A DNA stretch of 6,232 nt from UBA4744 sp035282865 (lineage in GTDB: Bacteria > Actinomycetota > Acidimicrobiia > Spongiisociales > UBA4744). Positions within the stretch are counted from its first letter, which is position 1, and the number at the start of each line of letters is the position of its first letter. The position numbers and the translations under genes are program-made. This document shows positions 1 to 5,468 of this stretch, in pieces. Where the stretch lies: NCBI GenBank assembly GCA_035282865.1, contig DATEVB010000067.1, positions 1 to 6,232 of the forward strand. The letters are read 5' to 3'. Below the pieces are notes generated by a model, which was not told the origin of the DNA, did not search any database, and saw only the letters and a list, made by a program, of their open reading frames with translations.

Positions 1-368
1 ACAGATGCAGTGGCGGATGCGGGCACCGCGAGGCCGTCAACATGGCAGATCCTCGTCCGCTCCGTCCCTGCCCTCGTTGTGGCCACTGGATGCGGCCGGA
101 CGTTGTCTGGTTTGGTGAACAACTGCCCCGAGTTGCGTGGCAGCGCGCCGACGAGCTGGCGGCCGGGGCCGACGCATTCATCGTCATCGGGACCAGTGCC
201 ACCGTCTATCCGGCGGCCGGACTCATTACCACCGCCCGGGCGGCAGGTGCCACCGTGATCGTGGTCAACATCGAACCCGCCTCGGTATCAGGCATCCACC
301 TCACCGGTCCGGCCGGTCGGATCGTGCCCGACCTCCTCAAGGGAGGACTCCCCGGGTCCGATGATTGA
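1..368 (+). CDS. Sir2-family NAD-dependent protein deacylase, C-terminal part (5' end outside window)
   Basis: The reading frame is open from base 3 and ends with TGA at 366-368, giving about 121 visible residues of a protein whose start lies upstream. Sirtuins remove acetyl or other acyl groups from protein lysines in the cytoplasm, using NAD+. Visible zinc-site cysteines are Cys2 and Cys6 (a Cx3C pair) and Cys23 and Cys26 (CPRC) of the visible part. They are followed by the sirtuin hallmark RPDVVWFGEQLP, the NAD-site segment GTSATVYPAAGL and the Rossmann strand ending in VNIEP. The order and wording match the C-terminal half of bacterial CobB/SIRT5-like sirtuins. An internal ATG at 42 is not the start, because the first two zinc cysteines lie before it. 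The Rossmann-fold start and the catalytic His region are outside the window. The acyl specificity cannot be judged from this part. Confidence 0.93.
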   Translation, partial: RCSGGCGHREAVNMADPRPLRPCPRCGHWMRPDVVWFGEQLPRVAWQRADELAAGADAFIVIGTSATVYPAAGLITTARAAGATVIVVNIEPASVSGIHLTGPAGRIVPDLLKGGLPGSDD

Positions 369-379
369 GGTGAGGACCC

Positions 380-676
380 CTGCTCAGGTGTCCGACGACC
401 GGCGGCGAGTTTCTGATCGTCGGCAAAGCAGCCGTGGCGGCTATCGGGGTGCAGCCCAATCGCCACGACGAACTCGGATTCCGGCGTCCGATCCCGGCGC
501 AAATCGTCCTGTGGGGTGGGCATCAGGTCAACGGAGAGCTGCTGATCAACGGACCGCCGGGGCGCCGTGTATCGGACCTCCTCAACGAACCGGATCCCTG
601 GTTGTGCGTCAGAAACGGCGAGATGCTCCTGTGGCTGAGGAAAAGCCGGATCTCGACGGTGTATCCGAGCGACTGA
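380..676 (+). CDS. Small conserved-looking hypothetical protein, start uncertain (CTG start or frameshift)
   Basis: I do not recognise a characterised family. The frame ends with TGA at 674-676. It encodes a small soluble protein of about 98 residues with alternating beta-type segments and a motif GPPGRRVSDLLNEPDPWL near the C-terminal half. This resembles small bacterial domains carrying a G-x-R-x-S/x-D-L-L-N signature, but that is only an impression. No signal peptide or membrane segment is visible. The first standard start codon in frame is GTG 434. It has no Shine-Dalgarno sequence, and the codons before it (from 374) already read as good coding sequence (EFLIVGKAAVAAIG, G/C-rich third positions). 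Two explanations fit: a rare CTG start at 380 behind GAGGTGA (367-373), or a true ATG at 361 (overlapping the sir2 end) with one extra C in the CCCC run 377-380. It lies directly after sir2 and converges with nfu, leaving 10 bp. Confidence 0.6.
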   Translation: MLRCPTTGGEFLIVGKAAVAAIGVQPNRHDELGFRRPIPAQIVLWGGHQVNGELLINGPPGRRVSDLLNEPDPWLCVRNGEMLLWLRKSRISTVYPSD

Positions 677-686
677 CGGCCGGTAG

Positions 687-1301
687 CTACTTCTTGGCGG
701 CTTCGTAATAAGGATTCGATCCGGATGCGTGGTCCGTCACGTCGATGATCTGCGCGATATCGGGTATGGCGTCTCTGAGAATCCGTTCGATGCCCTGCCG
801 CAGGGTGACGGACGCCAAACCGCATCCCTGGCAACCGCCCAACAGCCGCAGGTACACGTCGGCTCCTTCGACCCCGACCAGCTCTGCGGCTCCGCCGTGA
901 CCGGCGATCGCCGGGTTCACGTGGCTGACCAGCAGTTGGGCTACCTGGTCCGCCAGAGGTCCCGTCAACTCACCCACCGGCTCGCCGCCTATGGCCGGGC
1001 TGGGGTTGTTGGGATTGTTCATCGCCAGACCTTGGGCGGTGAGGTCCAAGGATGCTCCCTGCAGGTTCTCGAGGTCCTTGTCGGGAATGGCAATGACGAG
1101 ATCGCCGTGGCGGTCGAGGTGGTCGGTCGCTTGGCGATCGGCCAACGGCACGAAACTCAGCTCGTAGGCGAATTGAGCTCCCCGAATGCCGGTCACCTCG
1201 ACCAGGAGCACATATGGCTCGTCACCCGGTTCCTGGTCGCGAATCTCGATGATCTTGTCGAGCGCCGTTGGCGAGACGGACAGGATGTTCTCGTCGGTCA
1301 T
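687..1301 (-). CDS. nfuA: NfuA-type iron-sulfur cluster carrier protein (degenerate A-type domain plus NifU C-terminal domain)
   Basis: This 204-residue cytoplasmic protein probably binds a 4Fe-4S cluster at a dimer interface and delivers it to client apoproteins. Residues 1 to about 100 look like the A-type carrier (IscA/HesB) fold: VSPTALDKIIEIRDQE, then LLVEVTGIRGAQFAYEL. This part contains no cysteine, as is known for the N-terminal domain of NfuA proteins. Residues about 115 to 190 are the NifU/Nfu domain: VNPAIAGHGGAAELVGV, then the cluster motif GGCQGC with Cys157 and Cys160, then LASVTLRQGIERIL. These are the only cysteines in the protein. Length and domain order match NfuA of E. coli (about 190 residues). 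The start ATG (1301-1299) has GGAGG four bases upstream. It is transcribed away from the ATP-grasp gene and converges on the small gene at 380-676. No suf or isc partner is in view. The family is clear; NfuA versus another Nfu subgroup name is inference. Confidence 0.92.
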   Translation of the reverse strand: MTDENILSVSPTALDKIIEIRDQEPGDEPYVLLVEVTGIRGAQFAYELSFVPLADRQATDHLDRHGDLVIAIPDKDLENLQGASLDLTAQGLAMNNPNNPSPAIGGEPVGELTGPLADQVAQLLVSHVNPAIAGHGGAAELVGVEGADVYLRLLGGCQGCGLASVTLRQGIERILRDAIPDIAQIIDVTDHASGSNPYYEAAKK

Positions 1302-1377
1302 GCAGCCTCCGTTGAGAGGGCATGGTAACGGAGCGACCGACTTACGACTAAGGCCATCGGTACGCCATCATGAGGAC
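1302..1377. promoter_or_regulatory. Divergent intergenic region between nfuA and the ATP-grasp gene
   Basis: This 76-bp region must carry the promoters of both divergent genes unless transcription enters from elsewhere. I can support no strong sigma-70 pair. On the minus strand TACCAT (about 1320-1325) is a possible -10 for nfuA, without a good -35. An imperfect palindrome CTTA-CGAC-TAAG lies at 1341-1352, near the middle, and could be an operator or chance. The ATP-grasp start has only GAGG with a two-base spacer, which is too close for a good ribosome site, so a leaderless or nearly leaderless transcript is possible. The promoter role follows from gene orientation; the element positions are weak. 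Confidence 0.45.
1306..1310 (-). promoter_or_regulatory. Ribosome-binding site of nfuA
   Basis: The minus strand reads GGAGG followed by CTGC and the ATG at 1301. It is a strong Shine-Dalgarno match with a four-base spacer and supports this ATG as the start. Confidence 0.75.
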
Positions 1378-2604
1378 ATGGCCCGCGCCTTGCTGATTCT
1401 TCCCACGGGTACGTACCGGGCGGCCGACTTCATCGAAGCGGCCGGTGCCCTCGACGCCGAGGTCATCGTGGCTTCCGAAGAGAACATGGTGTTGGCCGAT
1501 CAGCTCGGGGACGGTTTCCTGCTCATCGACTGTTCCCGGCCGGAGGAATCGGCTCGCCGCATCGTCGAGCTGGGCGATCGGCAACCCCTCGACGCCATCG
1601 TACCGGTCGATGATCAAGGCGTGCTGATCGCCGCCCTGGCGGCCGAACAACTCGGACTGACTCACAACCCGGCGGTCGCTGTCGCCGCCACCCGCAACAA
1701 GGTCATGCTGCGAAGAGCGCTGGCGGGTGCCGAGATTCCACAACCGGCATACGAGCTGGCCGGACCACGGGACGACGTGGCGGGACTCGCCGCTGTGATC
1801 GGGTACCCCGTCGTCCTCAAGCCCTTGTCGATGTCGGCCAGCCGCGGAGTGATCCGCGCCGACGACGCCGAGGAAGCACGGGCTGCCGCCGGTCGTATCA
1901 GGAGAATCCTGGCGGTAGCCGGACATAATCCCAACGAAACAATTCTGATCGAGCAGTACATCCCCGGCATCGAATTGGCGGTTGAAGGCGTGTTGGGAAA
2001 CGGAGATCTCGAAGTCCTGGCGTTTTTCGACAAACCAGACCCTCTGGAGGGTCCCTTCTTCGAGGAAACCCTTTTCATCACACCGTCCCGCTTGCACCCC
2101 GAGATGCTCGAAGAAGTCGAACGAGTGACCGCCCGGGCACTACGGGCGATCGGCTTGCGCGAGGGGCCGGTCCACGCCGAGCTGAGAATCGACGGGAACC
2201 GGGTAGTTTTCCTCGAGGCGGCCGCCCGTTCGATCGGAGGGCTGTGCGGCCGGTCCCTCCGCTTCGGGTTACTCGGCACTCCCCTCGAGGTGGTTCTGCT
2301 GCGCCACGCCCTGGGGCGACCGCTCCGCAAGATACGACGCGAGGATCCGGCCTCCGGGGTGATGATGCTGTCCATCCCTCACGCCGGCGTCTTCCGGGCG
2401 GTGCACGGCATCGACCGGGCACGCCAGGTTCCCGGGGTCACTGAAGTGGACATCACGATCCCGTTGGGTCGCCGGGTGTGGCCCCTCCCCGAAGCCGATC
2501 GCTATCTGGGGTTCTTGTTCGCGCGCGGTCCGACCCCGGCTGATGTTGAAGAATCCCTCCGTCGGGGCTTCGCCTGCCTCGACCTTGTCATCGAGCACGA
2601 TTAG
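1378..2604 (+). CDS. ATP-grasp carboxylate-amine ligase family protein, substrate unknown
   Basis: This 408-residue cytoplasmic enzyme of the ATP-grasp fold probably activates a carboxylate as an acyl phosphate and joins it to an amine or thiol. Residues 1 to about 100 form the N-terminal Rossmann-like domain (ALLILPTGTYRAADFIEAA, DAIVPVDDQG). ATP-grasp motifs follow: TRNK with Lys108, YPVVLKP with Lys148, the small Ser/Gly loop SMSASRG (151-157), EQYIPGIELAVEG with Glu182, Glu189 and Glu193, HAELRIDG with Glu268, and FLEAAARSIGG with Glu280 and Arg284. Glu268 and Glu280 are the expected Mg ligands. EAAAR replaces the more usual EINPR. The C-terminal part (LPEADRYLGFLFARG, then a helix and strand) resembles the closing domain of L-amino-acid ligase/BacD-like and PurK/PurD-like enzymes. 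The start ATG 1378 was chosen because the recognisable fold begins there and the codons upstream are non-conserved intergenic sequence. malQ follows after 41 bp. No peptide or cofactor pathway partner is in view, so I assign no substrate. Confidence 0.9.
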   Translation: MARALLILPTGTYRAADFIEAAGALDAEVIVASEENMVLADQLGDGFLLIDCSRPEESARRIVELGDRQPLDAIVPVDDQGVLIAALAAEQLGLTHNPAVAVAATRNKVMLRRALAGAEIPQPAYELAGPRDDVAGLAAVIGYPVVLKPLSMSASRGVIRADDAEEARAAAGRIRRILAVAGHNPNETILIEQYIPGIELAVEGVLGNGDLEVLAFFDKPDPLEGPFFEETLFITPSRLHPEMLEEVERVTARALRAIGLREGPVHAELRIDGNRVVFLEAAARSIGGLCGRSLRFGLLGTPLEVVLLRHALGRPLRKIRREDPASGVMMLSIPHAGVFRAVHGIDRARQVPGVTEVDITIPLGRRVWPLPEADRYLGFLFARGPTPADVEESLRRGFACLDLVIEHD

Positions 2605-2636
2605 GTGGGCGGGTGATTCGTCCGGTACTTCGAAGC

Positions 2637-2640
2637 AAGG
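2637..2640 (+). promoter_or_regulatory. Ribosome-binding site deciding the malQ start
   Basis: AAGG stands five bases before ATG 2646. The alternative ATG at 2655 has no Shine-Dalgarno sequence, and GTG 2613 would add a basic, non-conserved leader before the family's conserved N-terminus. This favours 2646. Confidence 0.5.
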
Positions 2641-2645
2641 CAATA

Positions 2646-4142
2646 ATGCCGGCCATGAACCTGACTCGTTCGTCCGGGATACTCCTCCACCCCACCAGCC
2701 TGCCGGGACCGTACGGCATCGGCGATATCGGACCCGCCGCCCACCGGTGGCTCGATGACCTCGCCGCGGCCGAATGCAGGCTCTGGCAGGTGTTACCCCT
2801 CTGCCCGACCGGATACGCCGACTCGCCCTACCAATGTTTTTCGACCTTCGCCGGCAACCCCTACCTGATCAGCCCGGATCTCCTCCTCGAAGAGGGACTC
2901 GTGACCTCCGATGATCTGGCCGGATGTCCCGACTTCCCGGAGGAGCGCGTCGACTACGGCGGGGTCATCTCCTGGAAGCTGGCGCTCCTCGACACCGCCC
3001 TCGACCGCTTCCAGGTGGCCGGCTCCCGGCAGTTTCGCAAGGAGTTCGAAACATTCCGGGTCTCCAACCGCGAGTGGCTGGACGACTTTGCTCTCTTCAT
3101 GGCCCTCAAAGACCTCTACAACCTGAAGCCCTGGACACGGTGGCCCGCCCCGCTTCGGGACCGCGATTCCCTGCAACTGCAAAAAGCCCGCGCGGCATAC
3201 GCCCCGGAGGTCGCCCGCCACGCCTTCCGTCAATTCCTCTTCTTCCGCCAATGGAGGGCACTGCGCGAGCACGCCGATGAGCTAGCCGTGAAGATCATCG
3301 GCGACCTTCCCATCTTCGTTGCCCACGATTCGGCCGATGTGTGGGCCAACGCGGAGCTGTTCTACCTCGACGACACGGGCCACCCCTCGGTGGTAGCCGG
3401 CGTCCCGCCCGACTACTTCTCCGGGACCGGGCAACTGTGGGGCAACCCTCTCTACCGCTGGGATGTCCACGCCGGAACGGACTACGCGTGGTGGCTGGCC
3501 AGGTTCCGGGCCGCGTTCAAGCTCGTCGATGTTGTGCGCGTCGATCATTTCCGAGGGTTCGTCGACTACTGGGAGATACCCGGCGACGCAACCACGGCGA
3601 TCGAAGGGCGCTGGCTCCAGGGGCCGGGCGCCCCGTTCCTCGAGGCCGTGATCAACGAACTGGGCGACTTGCCGATCATCGCCGAGGATCTCGGTGAGAT
3701 CAACCCGGAGGTGTTCGTGCTCCGCGACCAGTTCGACCTGCCGGGGATGAAGATCCTCCAATTCGCGTTCGACGAAGGTCTCGAAAACGAGTTCCTCCCC
3801 CACAACTACCCGGCCAATTGCATCGTGTACACGGGAACGCACGACAACGACACCACCCTCGGATGGTGGGAGAGCGCCACCCAAGAAGAACGGGAATTAG
3901 CCCGCGACTATCTGGGTATCACGGGAGAAGACATCTCCTGGGATTTGATCCGAGCAGCCTGGAAGTCCAAAGCCAACGTTGCCATCACTCCCCTCCAGGA
4001 TGTGTTGAGCCTCCCGACCGGCGCCCGCATGAACTTCCCCGGCACCCTGGGAAGCAACTGGGGTTGGCGCATGCGGGAGGGAGCCTTCTCCCCCGAGCTC
4101 CAGGCAGCTTTGGCCGCACTCAACCGCCAAAACCTGCGTTAG
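2646..4142 (+). CDS. malQ: 4-alpha-glucanotransferase (amylomaltase, GH77)
   Basis: This enzyme cleaves an alpha-1,4-glucan and transfers the released segment to another glucan or to glucose (disproportionation). It acts in the cytoplasm in maltodextrin and glycogen metabolism. The protein has 498 residues, the length of the short Thermus-type amylomaltases, without the N-terminal extension of E. coli MalQ. The N-terminus reads RSSGILLHPTSLPGPYGIGD (from residue 8), then WQVLPLCPTG from Trp47 and DSPYQ near residue 59. The active-site loop DYFSGTGQLWGNP begins at residue 256. The catalytic residues are present and in order: nucleophile Asp300 in VRVDHFRGF, acid/base Glu347 in IIAEDLGEI, and Asp400 in GTHDND. 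In Thermus aquaticus the equivalents are 293, 340 and 395. The C-terminus NFPGTLGSNWGWRM is also typical. It follows the ATP-grasp gene by 41 bp in the same direction. No other glycogen gene is in view. The start could also be ATG 2655 or GTG 2613. Confidence 0.97.
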   Translation: MPAMNLTRSSGILLHPTSLPGPYGIGDIGPAAHRWLDDLAAAECRLWQVLPLCPTGYADSPYQCFSTFAGNPYLISPDLLLEEGLVTSDDLAGCPDFPEERVDYGGVISWKLALLDTALDRFQVAGSRQFRKEFETFRVSNREWLDDFALFMALKDLYNLKPWTRWPAPLRDRDSLQLQKARAAYAPEVARHAFRQFLFFRQWRALREHADELAVKIIGDLPIFVAHDSADVWANAELFYLDDTGHPSVVAGVPPDYFSGTGQLWGNPLYRWDVHAGTDYAWWLARFRAAFKLVDVVRVDHFRGFVDYWEIPGDATTAIEGRWLQGPGAPFLEAVINELGDLPIIAEDLGEINPEVFVLRDQFDLPGMKILQFAFDEGLENEFLPHNYPANCIVYTGTHDNDTTLGWWESATQEERELARDYLGITGEDISWDLIRAAWKSKANVAITPLQDVLSLPTGARMNFPGTLGSNWGWRMREGAFSPELQAALAALNRQNLR

Positions 4143-4162
4143 GAAACCGGCAGCAGGGACCG

Positions 4163-4191
4163 GTGACGGCGATATCTGCCCCGGGTGTAAT
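4163..4191 (+). promoter_or_regulatory. Candidate sigma-70-type promoter of the lipoprotein-peptidase pair
   Basis: A -35-like GTGACG (4163-4168; four of six match TTGACA) is followed after 17 bases by TGTAAT (4186-4191; five of six match TATAAT). Transcription would begin near 4198 and give a leader of about 17 bases before ATG 4215. A second -10-like TACGAT (4203-4208) lies seven bases before the ATG and would give a leaderless transcript, but has no matching -35. This is prediction from consensus only. Confidence 0.35.
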
Positions 4192-4195
4192 CGGG

Positions 4196-4205
4196 GTACC
4201 GGTAC
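4196..4205. promoter_or_regulatory. Perfect 10-bp palindrome GTACCGGTAC, possible operator
   Basis: The ten bases read the same on both strands. They sit between the candidate -10 (4186-4191) and the lipoprotein start at 4215, where a repressor site would be expected. It is short, so chance occurrence in GC-rich DNA cannot be excluded. Confidence 0.25.
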
Positions 4206-4214
4206 GATCCGGCT

Positions 4215-5459
4215 ATGCGCATCCGGTCGTTCGCCATTCTGGTACTCGCTTTGGCGACAACGGTTGCGGCATGCGGACGAGGCACATCAGAGCCAACCGC
4301 GGCAGCCGGAGCCGCGTCGGAACCCCCCGGTCTGCTGGTCGTCTCCCGTGCTGATGCGTCGATCTTCACCATGAAACCCGACGGTTCCGGGCGCACCGAC
4401 CTCGTTGAAGAGCGATCTGAATTGGTGGCGATCCAACCCACGTGGTCGCCGGAAGGGGCGCGTTTGGTATGGACCGAGGTCGACCATATGAATGAGGTGC
4501 CGGAGGTATTCATCGTCATCTCCGGGCCGGGTGGGGAGGAACTCGACCGGATACCCGCCCCGGTAGCTCCCTTCTACTACTACTGGAGCCCGGCCGGTGA
4601 TCAAGTAGCGTTTCTGGCGGGTGGTCCGGCCGGGCGAGTGGATCTCGGCATCCTGGATGGCGACCTGCGCTTCCTGGGCGCAGCCCAGCCCTACTACTTT
4701 GCCTGGGCACCCGACGGTGGGAGGTTGCTCACCCACACAGACCTGGATACCGTCGCTCTGCTCGGCACGAACGGTACGGCCACAACGCTCGACAAGACCG
4801 AGGCGCGGTTTCAGGCACCGCAATGGGCCGCCGATGGAACCCGGCTGGTGTACGCCACCGGGTCGCCGCCGCCGGAGGGCGGGATCAGGATCGGGGCATT
4901 CCAGGCGAACAGTCAGGAAATCGTCGTCACCGATACCGAGGGAGCAGTCCTGCACCGGATCGGAGCCTTTGCCGGCGTTGCCACCTTTGAGCTCAGCCCG
5001 GACGGGCGGCAGATCGCTCACTCAGTCACGTTCGATCGGGAAACATTCAACTTCGGGCCCTTGGTGGTCACCGATCTCAACTCGGGCGAGGAAGAGACGG
5101 TCAGCCAACGACCGGTCCTGGCCTACCAGTGGAGCCCGGCGGGCGATGTGCTGCTCTATCTGGAAGCGGAGGACGGCATCGACCATCCCCGCTTTCGGTG
5201 GGCAGTGTGGGACGGAGAGGTTTCAACCGAATACGCCATGGTGACACCGACGACGAGCTTCGCCACCTCGTACCTCCCGTTCTGGGACCAGTACTCCCGC
5301 AGCCACACGTTGTGGGCACCCGACGGATCGGCTTTTACATACGCCGGACTGGACGAACAGGGCGAACCGGCCGTCTGGGTCCAGACCATCGGCAGTGATT
5401 CGGGACCGCACCGAATCGCCTCCGGTGACGTTGTCTTCTGGTCGCCCCAATCCGGGTAA
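4215..5459 (+). CDS. Predicted lipoprotein with TolB/WD40-like beta-propeller
   Basis: This is a 414-residue secreted, probably membrane-anchored protein. The N-terminus has Arg2 and Arg4, a hydrophobic stretch (FAILVLALATTVA, residues 6-18) and a lipobox-like VAAC with Cys20 as the lipidation site. A Thr/Ala/Ser/Glu/Pro-rich linker follows (about 21-38). The rest carries repeated W-x-P/A-D/E/A-G motifs of PD40/TolB propeller blades: WSPEG 77, WSPAG 124, WAPDG 164, WAADG 204, LSPDG 260, WSPAG 306, WAPDG 367, and a final WSP at 409. They are spaced about 40-60 residues apart, suggesting a seven- or eight-bladed propeller. Such propellers usually bind proteins or ligands and have no catalytic role; none is visible here. 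ATG 4215 is chosen because it starts the signal peptide, although no clear Shine-Dalgarno sequence precedes it. The S9 peptidase gene begins nine bases after the stop codon, which suggests an operon. The specific function is unknown. Confidence 0.9.
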   Translation: MRIRSFAILVLALATTVAACGRGTSEPTAAAGAASEPPGLLVVSRADASIFTMKPDGSGRTDLVEERSELVAIQPTWSPEGARLVWTEVDHMNEVPEVFIVISGPGGEELDRIPAPVAPFYYYWSPAGDQVAFLAGGPAGRVDLGILDGDLRFLGAAQPYYFAWAPDGGRLLTHTDLDTVALLGTNGTATTLDKTEARFQAPQWAADGTRLVYATGSPPPEGGIRIGAFQANSQEIVVTDTEGAVLHRIGAFAGVATFELSPDGRQIAHSVTFDRETFNFGPLVVTDLNSGEEETVSQRPVLAYQWSPAGDVLLYLEAEDGIDHPRFRWAVWDGEVSTEYAMVTPTTSFATSYLPFWDQYSRSHTLWAPDGSAFTYAGLDEQGEPAVWVQTIGSDSGPHRIASGDVVFWSPQSG

Positions 5460-5461
5460 GG
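5458..5461 (+). promoter_or_regulatory. Ribosome-binding site of the S9 peptidase, overlapping the upstream stop codon
   Basis: AAGG overlaps the lipoprotein TAA (5457-5459) and lies seven bases before ATG 5469. The overlap suggests translational coupling of the two genes. Confidence 0.55.
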
Positions 5462-5468
5462 TCGCCTG

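Noticed and set aside
677..686. Terminator between the convergent small gene and nfuA
   Set aside because: Only ten bases separate the genes, and no hairpin with a T run is visible on either strand.
729..1328. 199-residue plus-strand open frame opposite nfuA
   Set aside because: It is antisense to a clear NfuA and has no recognisable motif. Long empty frames are expected opposite genes in GC-rich DNA.
1358..1364. CGGTACG shared by the upstream regions of the ATP-grasp gene (1358-1364) and the lipoprotein gene (4200-4206)
   Set aside because: A seven-base match at different distances from the start codons (14 versus 9 bases) is too weak to call a common site.
1186..1377. N-terminal extension of the ATP-grasp frame to ATG 1186
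   Set aside because: It would overlap nfuA by over 100 bases, and the added residues are not ATP-grasp-like. ATG 1378 begins the recognisable fold.
1348..2375. Two long minus-strand frames (249 and 237 residues) under the ATP-grasp gene
   Set aside because: The plus strand has all ATP-grasp motifs. The minus frames are low-complexity (Arg/Ser/Pro/Gly-rich) shadows.
3282..3884. 200-residue minus-strand frame within malQ
   Set aside because: It is the mirror of the catalytic region of MalQ and has no family motif of its own.
4146..4164. Stem ACCGG ... CCGGT after malQ as a terminator
   Set aside because: The stem is only five base pairs with a nine-base loop and no T run follows, so it does not support an intrinsic terminator.
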